The translations under genes and the position numbers were made by a program. The notes under the pieces were generated by a model. The model was given only the letters and a program-made list of their open reading frames with translations, did not search any database and was not told the DNA's origin. Shown here one piece after another: positions 44,172 to 53,926 of a stretch of 64,000 nucleotides of DNA. The first letter of the stretch is position 1, and each line of letters opens with the position of its first letter. Source of the stretch: Gracilimonas sp040117685 (GTDB lineage Bacteria > Bacteroidota > Rhodothermia > Balneolales > Balneolaceae); NCBI RefSeq assembly GCF_040117685.2, contig NZ_JBEDYP020000002.1:217820-281819 (forward strand). Reading direction: 5' to 3'.

Positions 44172-47084
44172 TTACTTAATCAATGTCATCTTACGTGTAA
44201 TAGCTACATTTCCACTGGTTAAGCGGTAGATATACAGTCCGCTTGAAAGGTTGCTTGCGTTAAAGTTCAGGGTATTCATACCTGAAGAGAACATTTCCCT
44301 GTTTGCAAGAGTAGCAACTTCACGTCCCAGCATATCATACACCTTCAGTGTTACCTGCTGCGCCTGTGGCAGCGTAAAGCTAATTTGTGTAGTTGGGTTG
44401 AAGGGGTTTGGATAGTTCTGGTTCAGAGATACCGCATTTGGCACTTCTGCCACAGGTTCTTCCGTATTGGTTACCACTCCATCACCCAGGAAACCATAGG
44501 CATCCAGAGCTGTCCAGCCTGCTGCCCAATTAGTGCCATCAAAAGCACCAACATAATTAGTGCTGTAGAACCAGCTATCTCCCATCGATCCGGCTGTGCC
44601 GTAAACAGGGCTAGTTGGAACGGGACGAGGATCTAAACCTCCGTCTGTCGTACGACTAATTCCAATCAGCTGTGGGTCGGTCACTGAGTTTCCATTTTCA
44701 TTCAGCATGGTTGCTTCATAATCATTGGTTGCAATGTCAGCAATAGTTGCTCCTGCACCAAAATCAAAGAAGAAGCTATTGTTGATATTCAGTGAGTCTG
44801 CTTCCAGTCGGGCACGTGAATCGAAGTCATTTACGCCATCTACATCTTCCACTCGAAGTGCATTGCCCGGGTGGTCGGTAAATACAGAGTTGGCGTATAG
44901 TGCCCCGGTGTTATCACGGAATTCAAGCATTTGTCCCGGATCTCCGGATGGTGTTGAGGATGTACCAGGGCCAATATAAGTGGCGTTAGCAATTACCGGA
45001 TAAGCAAATGGAGTTCCGGTTTCATCTCCTCCGGCTCCGTCCATTTCAGCAGAACGTCCGGCCTGGTCGCTGTCCTGAATCACAAACCAGAACTGACCTT
45101 TTCCACGGAAGCCCTGATCCCAGTCAAAAGCATCATCGTTGTTGAAAGCGGAAATAAGGTATCGGGTGTTTACAGTTCCACCGAACCACTCGTATCCGTC
45201 ATCACCTGAGGCAAACGACTCAACATATTCGATGGTAGTTCCGGCACCAACACCGCCTAATGTTAGTCCCTGGATTTCGTTACCTGAGCTGGAACCAATG
45301 TTGATTCCTGTATGACGAATAGAGACATAACGGAGCACACCGGAATTATCCATATCGTCAGTTCCACCGTATCCTACCAGGGCAGGATCAGATTCTATCT
45401 CGTTTACACCTTCAATGGTTGCTTCTACTGTGTTATTTGTAGAAGCGCGTCCAAGAATTACCACACCGCCCCACTCTCCAACGTCATCTTTGGTTAGGTT
45501 GGCATCCTCTTCAGCTGTAAATACAATTGGGTTACTTGGAGATCCTTCAGCAAAAATTTTGGATCCACGGGTGATCACCAATCCGGAAGCGTCAAGATCC
45601 TGACCGGCTGCTCCACGAACAGTGGTTCCGGCTTCGATATAAAGATCCGCACCATTGGTTACGAAAATCATACCGTCCAAAAGATATTCGTTGTCAGCTG
45701 TCCAGTAAGTATCTTCAGTGATATTGGCTGAAATAGTTTCCATACCGGCAGTACCTTCGGTAGCAAGATATCCGTACTGGTCTAAAGCAGTCCATCCGGC
45801 TAACCAGTTGTTACCACCAAATGCACCTTTGTAGGCTACATTACTGAAAAATGAGTCGTTAGGAATTTCAGCACCGGAAAGTACATCAGAATTGCCCGGA
45901 CGAGGGTCAAGACCTGCATCATCGGTTCGGCTAATTCCACCTAATTGTGGATCGGTAACGCTGTTGCCGTTTTCATTCAGCATAGTGGCTTCATAATCAT
46001 TGGTAGCCATAGCATGCAACGTACTTCCGGTTCCAAAGCTGAAGAACACACTATTGTTGATGTTCAAAGAATCTACTTCAAGACGAGCTCTTGAATCGAA
46101 TTCATCAACACCATCCACATCTTCTACACGAAGAGCATTACCCGGGTGGTCTGTGAATACAGAGTTCGTATAAAAAGCACCCGTATTGTCACGGAACTCA
46201 AGCATTTGTCCCGGATCTCCGGATGGAGTTGAAGAAACACCAGGTCCAATGTAAGTAGCATTGGAAATTACAGGATAAGCAAATGGAGTTCCGGTTTCAT
46301 CTCCTCCGGCTCCGTCCATTTCAGCAGAACGTCCGGCCTGGTCGCTGTCCTGAATCACAAACCAGAATTGTCCTTTTCCACGGAATCCCTGATCCCAGTC
46401 AAAAGCATCATCATTATTAAAAGCAGATACCAAATATTTGGTATTTACGGTTCCTCCGAACCACTCGTATCCATCATCGCCGGAAGCAAATGATTCAACG
46501 TACTCGATGGTAGTACCGGCACCTACTGCACCTAAAGTCAGTCCCTGAATTTCATTACCTGAGCTGGAGCCAATATTGATACCTGTGTGTCGGATCGATA
46601 CATAACGAAGAACACCTGAGTTATCCATGTCGTTATCTCCACCATATCCAACAAGAGCAGGGTCGGATGAAATTTCGTTTACACCCTCGATGGTTGCTTC
46701 TACTGTGTTATTTGTAGTAGCCCGACCAAGGATTACAACTCCGCCCCACTCACCAACATCATCTTTGGTAAGGTTCGCATCATCTTCAGCAGTAAAGATA
46801 ATCGGGGCATCAGCTGTACCTTCAGCGAAGATTCTGGATCCACGGGTAATTACCAGCCCGGAAGCATCAAGGTCTTGCCCTGCCGCTCCGCGTACTGTAG
46901 TTCCGGCTTCGATATAAAGATCCGCACCATCGGTTACGAAGATCATACCATCGAGCAGGTATTCGTTGTCAGAAGTCCACTCGGTGTCTTCCGTTATGTT
47001 AGAACTGACAGTCACTGTTGTTTGCGCCATCGCAAAAGCGGGAACAAGTATCAGTGCTGCAATAAGTAGCGTTACTTTTTTCAT
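44172..47084 (-). CDS. Two-module T9SS-exported protein paired with TonB receptor
   Basis: Protein of 970 residues from ATG 47084, which gives the signal peptide MKKVTLLIAALILVPAFAMA; the open frame from 47198 would overlap the receptor gene. Two modules of 425 residues, about 90% alike by eye, contain NITEDTEW, EYLLDGMIFV, IEAGTTVRG, WGGVVILGRA, YVSIRHTGINIG, IEYVESFASGDDGYEWFGG and GFRGKGQFWFVIQDSDQ, a repetitive pattern of parallel beta-helix surface proteins. The C-terminus has a T9SS sorting domain (NYPNPFNPTTQISFTL). Similar secreted proteins exist widely in Bacteroidota-like genomes; function unknown. It follows the TonB-dependent receptor by 40 bases, so it may present a substrate to it. 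Confidence 0.85.
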   Translation of the reverse strand: MKKVTLLIAALILVPAFAMAQTTVTVSSNITEDTEWTSDNEYLLDGMIFVTDGADLYIEAGTTVRGAAGQDLDASGLVITRGSRIFAEGTADAPIIFTAEDDANLTKDDVGEWGGVVILGRATTNNTVEATIEGVNEISSDPALVGYGGDNDMDNSGVLRYVSIRHTGINIGSSSGNEIQGLTLGAVGAGTTIEYVESFASGDDGYEWFGGTVNTKYLVSAFNNDDAFDWDQGFRGKGQFWFVIQDSDQAGRSAEMDGAGGDETGTPFAYPVISNATYIGPGVSSTPSGDPGQMLEFRDNTGAFYTNSVFTDHPGNALRVEDVDGVDEFDSRARLEVDSLNINNSVFFSFGTGSTLHAMATNDYEATMLNENGNSVTDPQLGGISRTDDAGLDPRPGNSDVLSGAEIPNDSFFSNVAYKGAFGGNNWLAGWTALDQYGYLATEGTAGMETISANITEDTYWTADNEYLLDGMIFVTNGADLYIEAGTTVRGAAGQDLDASGLVITRGSKIFAEGSPSNPIVFTAEEDANLTKDDVGEWGGVVILGRASTNNTVEATIEGVNEIESDPALVGYGGTDDMDNSGVLRYVSIRHTGINIGSSSGNEIQGLTLGGVGAGTTIEYVESFASGDDGYEWFGGTVNTRYLISAFNNDDAFDWDQGFRGKGQFWFVIQDSDQAGRSAEMDGAGGDETGTPFAYPVIANATYIGPGTSSTPSGDPGQMLEFRDNTGALYANSVFTDHPGNALRVEDVDGVNDFDSRARLEADSLNINNSFFFDFGAGATIADIATNDYEATMLNENGNSVTDPQLIGISRTTDGGLDPRPVPTSPVYGTAGSMGDSWFYSTNYVGAFDGTNWAAGWTALDAYGFLGDGVVTNTEEPVAEVPNAVSLNQNYPNPFNPTTQISFTLPQAQQVTLKVYDMLGREVATLANREMFSSGMNTLNFNASNLSSGLYIYRLTSGNVAITRKMTLIK
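44470..47010 (-). repeat. 1275-base tandem duplication
   Basis: The two halves of the T9SS gene correspond with a constant offset of 1275 bases (425 codons). For example, the stretch starting GAGTTCCGGTTTCATCTCC occurs at 45011 and 46286, and DNA around it is identical for dozens of bases. Limits are approximate. Confidence 0.9.
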
Positions 47085-47124
47085 TTGTACGTTTTGGTTA
47101 TTTGGGATTTGAGTTAAAGCCTCT

Positions 47125-49992
47125 TTAAATCTTGTATTTAATGCCCAGAGAAAATGTACGTCCACGCTTATATCGCTGATAGAAATATTCGTCACCATTA
47201 AAGGATTGTGACTGAATGATATACGGGTCCAGAATATTGCTCACCTTAAAACTGAGCTCGAAATGATCAGCAATGGTTTTATTAGCGGTGAAGTTGAGCG
47301 ATCCATACCCTCGTTCATAGATATCCGGGGTAGCACCCTCAGAGATAATCCCCAACCGGTCTCCAAAGTAGTTGTAACTCACCGAGGAGTTGAACTCGAT
47401 GTCAGGGTTTGAGTACCCTAAATCAAAATTGAAGAGGAAAGGAGATTGGCCCTGCAGTTCCCTGGTGTCTTCTGCATCAGGTTTTGCATTTCGAATTACA
47501 AGCAGTTCTAATTCAGGAATATCAACATAAGATCGTACCAGCGTATAGTTGGTAGCTAATGAAAAGTGTCGCAGATTTTCTGTAAGGAAGCCCAGATTCT
47601 TGCGAACTTCCAGTTCAAGACCGTACACACGACCTTCTTCTACATTTTGAATGGAAAGTGCGTCATTCCCGATATCGGTTCTGATTACCCGCTCTAAAGG
47701 ATTTTTCAGTTCTTTATAGAACCCGCTAACAGCCAGGATCTCACCCGGACCAGTGAATAATTCCCAGCGAAGATCATAGTTGGTAATCAATGTGCGTTTC
47801 AGGTTCTCATTCCCCTGAAATAATAGCCCGCCTACAAAGTCGAAGGTGATATAAGGAGCCAGCTCTCTAAACGTCGGTCTTGCTACCGTTTTCGTATACG
47901 CTGCACGGATATTCATATTCTCGGTTAGGCTGAATATCCCATTGATGGATGGCAGATAATCCGTATTAGAAATAGAACCGACTGCCAGCGCTGTATCCTG
48001 GCTAACCACTTCTACATCAGCTTGTTCTAATCTTACCCCACCAATCAGTCTAAACCAATCGGTAACAGGCAATTCGGTCATCAGGTAAGCAGCAGAAACG
48101 GTACGAGTGGCGTTATAATTACTTCTGGGAGTTGATGCATTCTGCACATAGTTTCCGAATTGCGGCCGGCCATTGTTGCTATACCCTAATATTCCCAGTG
48201 AATCAAAGAACGCATCTACATTCCCTTCTACATCATTGAGGGTGAAGTTCTGTGTATCGGTATAGAAGTCGAATCGTTGTTCTCTGAAATCACGGTCAAC
48301 ATCAACAAGATTACCACCAAACTTAACATTACCTGCAACCCCGTTAAAGGAATTGAAAGGAATGGTTACATCCACCCCTACCGAACGATTTGACTCCTCC
48401 AGATTTCGGTAAAAACGTCCCGGGCGCTGAAAGTTATTGGTTGGGCTTGAATGGAGAATGGCCCCTGAAGGGAATGTATCCACCTGCGTGGTGAAGTAAC
48501 GTAAATCAGGTTCATCCTGAATATTGGTTGCGCTTGCGGCTTTCCACTCTACCGTAGTCTTGAGGAAGTTTTCGAAATAGCTTTTGCCGCTTAACTGGAA
48601 GGAAGAAAGACTTCGCTCCGTATATTGTACCACACGGGTTTGGAAAAGAGCATTGGGGATGTCGTACTGAAAGCCTTCTAAATAGCGACCTTCACCGGTA
48701 CCGCTTTGAGTTCTCAGGAAACGAGCTGAAACTTTGTGTGCATCAGACAGGCGATACGATACTGTTGCCATTCCGCCCCAATCCACATTGCGCTGGCCTT
48801 TGATGTCAGTTACATCCAGCCGGCGAAACAGCTGCTCGGAATCGTCGAAATTACCTACCAGATCATACCTGGAGACAACCCCGTCATCATAGCCGGAATA
48901 ACTCTGGCTGTATGAAAAGCTGGCCGTATATCCAAGGTCGTTTCCTAAAAAGGGAACCTGATTCCCGATGGAAATACCATAACTCTGGTCCATCACCCCA
49001 TACTGCTCACGCGGGCGAAACTCGTTGTTGAAAGCGTTTGATAAACGATCGAGTGTTTCCGCAGCTTCCGGATCGTTGCGTGTATCACGCAGGGTTGGAA
49101 ATTCCTGTCCGCTTTTTATAAAGTCGCGAACCTCTTGAGGGACTCCTCTTCTCCCTCCGTCAAAACCCAAATAATCAGTACTGCTTGCATCTCCTATAGC
49201 AAGATCTGTGAATGTAGATTTGGTATTGAAGCCTGTTGAAGCAGAAGCCTGGAATGAAAACTGCTCCGGAAAATCCTTGGTTGCAATATCTACCAGCCCA
49301 CCACTGAAATTACCCGGCTTATCAGGAGTAAATGTTTTCAGGGTTACGATGTTCTCCAAAAGATTGCTTGGGAAAATATCGAGCTGAAATGATTTCCTGT
49401 TAGGATCTGCAGAAGGCAGTTCTGATCCGTTCAGGTGGGTACTGGTGTATCGGTCTCCCAATCCCCGGATAAATACATATTTACCGTCCACCACAGAAGC
49501 CCCCACAACTTTCTTTAGGGCTCCGGCTGCATCTCCGCTACCGCTGCTGGAGATACTTTCAGCAGAAATAGCATCGCTGAAAGAAATGGCTTTTTGGCGC
49601 TGCCTGAGCAACCCGGCTTCATTATCCAAAATAGCTTCGGCCGTAATTATTACGTCATCGAGCATTTCGGTTTCGGGCTGAAGGGTAATATCCAGCTTAG
49701 TTACCTGGCCGGAATTTACCTCTACTCCGGTGATGGTTTGTTTCTGAAAAGAAATATAACTGACTTCAAGGGTATAACTGCCCTGCTCAATATTCCTGAT
49801 GGTATATTGGCCATCAAGGTTTGTGGAAGTACCTATGGTAGTTCCCTGAAGTACTACATTAACTCCGATAAGAGTTTCGCCGCTTTCGGCATCTACTACG
49901 GTACCAGTGATGGTACCTACATCTTGCGCTTTTAGGTTAAATGAAATAGAAAGCGCAAAACAAACGAGTGCTGATAGTATGTGTGTTTTCAC
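47125..49992 (-). CDS. TonB-dependent outer-membrane receptor
   Basis: Protein of 955 residues from GTG 49992; signal MKTHILSALVCFALSI, end NLKAQ. A carboxypeptidase-regulatory-like beta domain (about 24-112: ITGTVVDAESGETLIGVNVVLQGT, YISFQKQTI) precedes a plug (about 125-265, with IRGLGDRYTSTHLNGSELPS) and a 22-strand-type barrel with aromatic C-terminal strand FSLGIKYKI. It should import a large or bound substrate with TonB energy. The substrate is unknown. It is encoded directly upstream of the two-module T9SS protein and has a candidate operator in front. Both genes form a transcript read leftward. Confidence 0.92.
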   Translation of the reverse strand: MKTHILSALVCFALSISFNLKAQDVGTITGTVVDAESGETLIGVNVVLQGTTIGTSTNLDGQYTIRNIEQGSYTLEVSYISFQKQTITGVEVNSGQVTKLDITLQPETEMLDDVIITAEAILDNEAGLLRQRQKAISFSDAISAESISSSGSGDAAGALKKVVGASVVDGKYVFIRGLGDRYTSTHLNGSELPSADPNRKSFQLDIFPSNLLENIVTLKTFTPDKPGNFSGGLVDIATKDFPEQFSFQASASTGFNTKSTFTDLAIGDASSTDYLGFDGGRRGVPQEVRDFIKSGQEFPTLRDTRNDPEAAETLDRLSNAFNNEFRPREQYGVMDQSYGISIGNQVPFLGNDLGYTASFSYSQSYSGYDDGVVSRYDLVGNFDDSEQLFRRLDVTDIKGQRNVDWGGMATVSYRLSDAHKVSARFLRTQSGTGEGRYLEGFQYDIPNALFQTRVVQYTERSLSSFQLSGKSYFENFLKTTVEWKAASATNIQDEPDLRYFTTQVDTFPSGAILHSSPTNNFQRPGRFYRNLEESNRSVGVDVTIPFNSFNGVAGNVKFGGNLVDVDRDFREQRFDFYTDTQNFTLNDVEGNVDAFFDSLGILGYSNNGRPQFGNYVQNASTPRSNYNATRTVSAAYLMTELPVTDWFRLIGGVRLEQADVEVVSQDTALAVGSISNTDYLPSINGIFSLTENMNIRAAYTKTVARPTFRELAPYITFDFVGGLLFQGNENLKRTLITNYDLRWELFTGPGEILAVSGFYKELKNPLERVIRTDIGNDALSIQNVEEGRVYGLELEVRKNLGFLTENLRHFSLATNYTLVRSYVDIPELELLVIRNAKPDAEDTRELQGQSPFLFNFDLGYSNPDIEFNSSVSYNYFGDRLGIISEGATPDIYERGYGSLNFTANKTIADHFELSFKVSNILDPYIIQSQSFNGDEYFYQRYKRGRTFSLGIKYKI

Positions 49993-50006
49993 GTGTGCTG
50001 ATATGT

Positions 50007-50042
50007 TTTAGTTTTGCTTTCATAATGCACTGCAAAACTAAA
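50007..50042 (-). promoter_or_regulatory. Perfect inverted repeat before the TonB receptor gene
   Basis: TTTAGTTTTGC (50007-50017) and GCAAAACTAAA (50032-50042) are perfect 11-base complements with a 14-base spacer, ending 15 bases before the GTG start. No T-run follows on either side in the right place, so it looks more like an operator or leader hairpin than a terminator. Confidence 0.6.
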
Positions 50043-50121
50043 CCTCAGCCTTTGCGCTACTGTTAAGGAGGCGTTATCCTTTGTTTACCTGTAGATTATC
50101 TCAATGTTAATAGCCACCCTT

Positions 50122-52242
50122 TCAGGCCTTGGACTCTTCACTCTCTTTTTTGTCTGAAGAATCTTCTGTGTCATTTTTTGTCTCTTCATTTACCTCTTGA
50201 GTTTCCTCAGATTCAACTATCTCAGCATCAGCCACATCAGATTTTTCTTCGTCCTCTTTCTGAACTCCGTTTTTCTTGGAATCAGACGGGCGTTCGAAAA
50301 TACCGTCCGGATATTTTCCGTGAGGGCGATCACCTAATAAGTCACGAAGTGCATGATGATCCAGAACCTCTCTTTCAAGAAGTGCTTCAGCTAATTTCTC
50401 AAGTTCATCCTTATGCTTTTTTAGCAAATCAATAGTACGATCGTGATTCAAGTCTATAATCTTACGGACTTCTTTATCAATCTGCTCACTGGTTTGCTCG
50501 GAGTATTTTTTATTGAATCCGTAGCTGTTTTCAGGGTTTTGCGAGTCTTTCAGAGAAATATATCCAAGTTTATCACTCATACCGTATTCGGCAACCATAG
50601 CAAACGCCATCGTTGTGATACGCTCAAGATCGTTTTGTGCACCGGTAGAAATTCGCCCAAAGATAATCTCTTCAGCTACTCGTCCACCAAGAAGCGCACA
50701 AATTTTGTCGTTCAGCTCCTCGGTTGTCATCAGGAAGCGTTCTTCAAGGGGTGTTTGTAAGGTATACCCTAATGCAGCTAAGCCACGTGGTACAATACTT
50801 ACCTTCAATACGGGATCGGTGTGCTCCAGAAACCAGCCTACAATGGCATGACCGGCTTCATGATATGCCACAATTTTTCGCTCGTCAGGACTGATTAACT
50901 TATTCTTCCTTTCCAGACCGGCAATTACTTTTTCGATAGAATCCTGGAAATCTTCCATCTCAATGCTGCTTTTCTCACGTCGGGCAGCCAATAAAGCAGC
51001 CTCGTTACAAAGATTTGCCAGATCGGCTCCGGCAAAACCAGGGGTCTGAGATGCCAATACTCTCAAGTCGATGTTATCCGAAAGTTTTAATTTTTTGGTG
51101 TGAACCCTCAGGATTTCAACACGGCCGTTTAAGTCCGGCTTGTCAATCATAATCTGTCGATCAAAACGACCCGGGCGTAACAAGGCGGAGTCAAGAATAT
51201 CCGGGCGGTTTGTTGCTGCCATCAGGATCACTCCCTTGTCGGAGTTGAATCCATCCATTTCGCTGAGCAGCTGATTCAACGTATTTTCCCGCTCATCATT
51301 GGAACCCATTGCCATTCCACGTCCACGGGTACGGCCAATGGAGTCAATTTCATCAATAAATATAATACATGGGGCTTTTTCCTTTGCTTGCTTGAACAGG
51401 TCGCGAACCCGTGCTGCACCCACTCCTACAAACATTTCTACGAAATCAGAACCACTTAAGCTGAAGAATGGCACGCTGGCCTCTCCTGCGGTTGCCTTGG
51501 CAAGTAATGTTTTACCGGTTCCGGGAGGCCCCACTAACAACACACCTTTAGGCAGCACGCCACCAAGCTTGGTAAATTTCTGAGGGTTTTTCAGGAACTC
51601 CACAACCTCTTCAACTTCAGCTTTCGCTTCCTGAAGTCCGGCCACATCTTCAAAGGTTACCTTGGTTTCTTTTTGCTGATCGTAGAGTGATGCTTTGTTC
51701 TTTCCAATGTTGAGAACTTGTTGCCCGGGATTCATTTTCCTGAAAATGAAAATCCAGATTACGATTAACAACGCAATCGGAATCAGCCAAACAAAAATGC
51801 CGCTGAACCAGTCTTCTTCAATTCGCACATCATACTCGACAGCATTGGCGTCGAGCACGGGTCGAATTTCATCACCCCGGAGCATTGTGGTCCTGAACTT
51901 TTTGAAATCCTCAACGCTTTCCGTAGAAAACGGGAGATTGTTGCTGTCTTCCTGTGCCGGACGATTTATAATTCCATCTGATATAGCTTTATCCGAATAG
52001 ACCCCGGTAACATCCACCCCATTGGTTATCGTGATTTCACTAACATATCCATTCTCGACATGTTCAAGAAACTTGCTGTACTTAATTCTGTTCCCGGTAT
52101 CAGGAGAAAAGAAAAGTACTTGGGCAAGTAGAAGTACAAAGAATAATACAAATATACTCCAAGTAGGAAATTTAGGGGAGTTACCGCCTTTTTTGCCGTC
52201 TGGCTTAACTGATTTTTTTTGATTTTGGTCTTTCTGCGCCAT
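50122..52242 (-). CDS. ftsH: ATP-dependent zinc metalloprotease FtsH
   Basis: Membrane-bound AAA+ protease of 706 residues. Two helices at about 28-46 and 147-167 flank a periplasmic domain. Walker A GPPGTGKT at 238-245, Walker B IIFIDEID near 293-300, second region of homology NRPDILDSALLRPGRFDRQ and the zinc site HEAGH at 461-465. An acidic, Glu/Ser-rich tail of about 65 residues follows. It degrades misfolded membrane proteins and selected regulators. Followed by no adjacent gene on the same strand within 128 bases. Confidence 0.97.
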   Translation of the reverse strand: MAQKDQNQKKSVKPDGKKGGNSPKFPTWSIFVLFFVLLLAQVLFFSPDTGNRIKYSKFLEHVENGYVSEITITNGVDVTGVYSDKAISDGIINRPAQEDSNNLPFSTESVEDFKKFRTTMLRGDEIRPVLDANAVEYDVRIEEDWFSGIFVWLIPIALLIVIWIFIFRKMNPGQQVLNIGKNKASLYDQQKETKVTFEDVAGLQEAKAEVEEVVEFLKNPQKFTKLGGVLPKGVLLVGPPGTGKTLLAKATAGEASVPFFSLSGSDFVEMFVGVGAARVRDLFKQAKEKAPCIIFIDEIDSIGRTRGRGMAMGSNDERENTLNQLLSEMDGFNSDKGVILMAATNRPDILDSALLRPGRFDRQIMIDKPDLNGRVEILRVHTKKLKLSDNIDLRVLASQTPGFAGADLANLCNEAALLAARREKSSIEMEDFQDSIEKVIAGLERKNKLISPDERKIVAYHEAGHAIVGWFLEHTDPVLKVSIVPRGLAALGYTLQTPLEERFLMTTEELNDKICALLGGRVAEEIIFGRISTGAQNDLERITTMAFAMVAEYGMSDKLGYISLKDSQNPENSYGFNKKYSEQTSEQIDKEVRKIIDLNHDRTIDLLKKHKDELEKLAEALLEREVLDHHALRDLLGDRPHGKYPDGIFERPSDSKKNGVQKEDEEKSDVADAEIVESEETQEVNEETKNDTEDSSDKKESEESKA

Positions 52243-52369
52243 TAAAACAAGCTTATAAAATTATCTTAGACTATAATATAACGAACCTTACACTCAGATG
52301 AGTTTACGAGATCGAATTATCTTTATTGAATCGAACGTACTCTTGGCAAAAAACGTGCCACTAACTTTC

Positions 52370-53398
52370 TTATGACAAATCATCAAACGAGACTACATCA
52401 CCTTCTGCAGTCTGCATTTTCATGCCCTCTTCTTTGGAAACCATGCGCCCTATTACTACAAAATCATTAAAATGATTCACGAACTCTTCTACTTTCTCTT
52501 CAGACAAAGTAAACATGAGTTCAAGATCTTCTCCGCCAAACAGAGCGTAACGATCTACATCTTCCTGCATTTCGCCGGCTACCTGTCGGGTTTCGATTGC
52601 TATAGGTAATGCCGCTTGATAAATATAGGCTCCAAGATTTGATTCCTCAGAAATAGAGTTGACTTCACTAACCAATCCTTTTGTAATGTCGATCATTGAG
52701 GTAGGAACAAGATTTTGCTCTCTTAATGTATCTACAAGATCTTTTCTTGCTTCAGGAACCAATTGCCTCTTAACCACAAACTGGTAATCACCAAGTTCCG
52801 GCTGAACAGATTCATCTCCGTGTTCTTCCCAGAATTTCTTTTCACGCATTAGAATCCTAAGTCCGGCAAGGGCTCCACCAAGATCTCCGGTAATACAGAT
52901 AGCATCTCCTTCATTGGCGCCTTTACGGTAAGTGATATGCTCTTCATCCACTTTACCATACACACTTATGGAAACCACAAGGTTGGCGTGATTGGCTTTC
53001 ATATCGCCACCTACTACTTCTACCTCATGAACTTTCCCTGCTGCGTAAATCCCCTGGTATAAATCCTCTATCATTTGAACCGACATCCGGTTTGGCACAG
53101 CGAGATTTATGAGAACGGCCTCTGGTTTGCCGTTCATCGCGTAAATATCACTGACTCCTGCCGAGAGTATCTTATAGCCAAGGTGATTAAACGGTGTGTA
53201 GGTAGGATCAAAGTCTACTCCCTCAACATAGGTATCACTGGATAGGAGCGTTAGATTTCCCTCTTCTTCTTTGATAACGGCGGCATCATCTCCAATTGAT
53301 TGCGTTACCTTTTCATTTTTGAAAGCATCATAGTTTGAAATCTTTTCAAGAAGCCCTTTGCTTCCGATGCTTTGTATCGTTTGAAATTCTTCGGACAT
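52370..53398 (-). CDS. thiL: Thiamine-monophosphate kinase
   Basis: ThiL of 342 residues. Motifs: QSIGDDAAVI (about 36-45), LLSSDTYVEGVDFD, GYKILSAGVSDIYAMNGKPEAVLINLAVP, GGDMKANHANLVVSI, ITGDLGGALAGLRIL and FGGEDLELMFTLSEE near the end. It phosphorylates thiamine monophosphate to thiamine pyrophosphate in the cytosol. Other thiamine genes are not nearby. It lies between ftsH and the ExbD genes; a terminator separates it from the latter. Confidence 0.95.
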   Translation of the reverse strand: MSEEFQTIQSIGSKGLLEKISNYDAFKNEKVTQSIGDDAAVIKEEEGNLTLLSSDTYVEGVDFDPTYTPFNHLGYKILSAGVSDIYAMNGKPEAVLINLAVPNRMSVQMIEDLYQGIYAAGKVHEVEVVGGDMKANHANLVVSISVYGKVDEEHITYRKGANEGDAICITGDLGGALAGLRILMREKKFWEEHGDESVQPELGDYQFVVKRQLVPEARKDLVDTLREQNLVPTSMIDITKGLVSEVNSISEESNLGAYIYQAALPIAIETRQVAGEMQEDVDRYALFGGEDLELMFTLSEEKVEEFVNHFNDFVVIGRMVSKEEGMKMQTAEGDVVSFDDLS

Positions 53399-53414
53399 AT
53401 AATCAGGGGGGTTA

Positions 53415-53455
53415 AAATAAAAAAAGGCACCTGCACCATTGGGTACAGCTGCCTT
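53415..53455 (-). terminator. Terminator after the ExbB/ExbD operon
   Basis: On the minus strand AAGGCA (53455-53450) pairs with TGCCTT (53429-53424), extended by CTG/CAG across a mismatch, followed by a T-run (plus A-run at 53415-53425). It ends the motor operon before thiL. Confidence 0.8.
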
Positions 53456-53473
53456 AATCTTTAAAAAATTAAA

Positions 53474-53920
53474 TTAAGGTTCGCGACGTGTAGAGTAGTT
53501 TATACGAAACGTGCTGGCCTGTTTTAATTCTTCCTGTACGTCGGTAAGAAGTCCGAACTCGGAGTTCTCATCCACACGCAGGGAAACAATTAACTTAGGC
53601 TGTTCGCGAAGCTTGTCATACATCAGCGTTCTGATTCCGCCTATATCTTCAACGATAGCGTCATCAATCTGAACCTTATCTTCACCCAATTTATTACCCG
53701 GAAGTCGTTCCGGTCCAATATATACATAGGAAAGAAGTCGCTTTTGCTCAATCTTTTCAATGTTTTCGGCCTGGGTGAGGTTAACACGAACCTTCAATGT
53801 TACTTCTCTCAATACGGTGGTTACCATAAAGAAGAAGAGTAACATGAATACAACATCCGGCATGGCGGAAGTAGGTACTTCCTGCTTACTGCCTGCATTC
53901 TTCTTTTTAAAATGAGCCAT
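53474..53920 (-). CDS. ExbD/TolR-type protein
   Basis: Protein of 148 residues with one N-terminal helix (about 17-36): SAMPDVVFMLLFFFMVTTVL, where D25-like aspartate in MPDVVFML is the proton-path residue of ExbD/TolR. The rest is periplasmic, ending FRINYSTRREP. It follows a second ExbD-type gene after 6 bases and belongs to an ExbB-like motor that energises outer-membrane processes. Whether it works with TonB, Tol-Pal or another system cannot be told from this locus. Confidence 0.92.
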   Translation of the reverse strand: MAHFKKKNAGSKQEVPTSAMPDVVFMLLFFFMVTTVLREVTLKVRVNLTQAENIEKIEQKRLLSYVYIGPERLPGNKLGEDKVQIDDAIVEDIGGIRTLMYDKLREQPKLIVSLRVDENSEFGLLTDVQEELKQASTFRINYSTRREP

Positions 53921-53926
53921 GATAGA

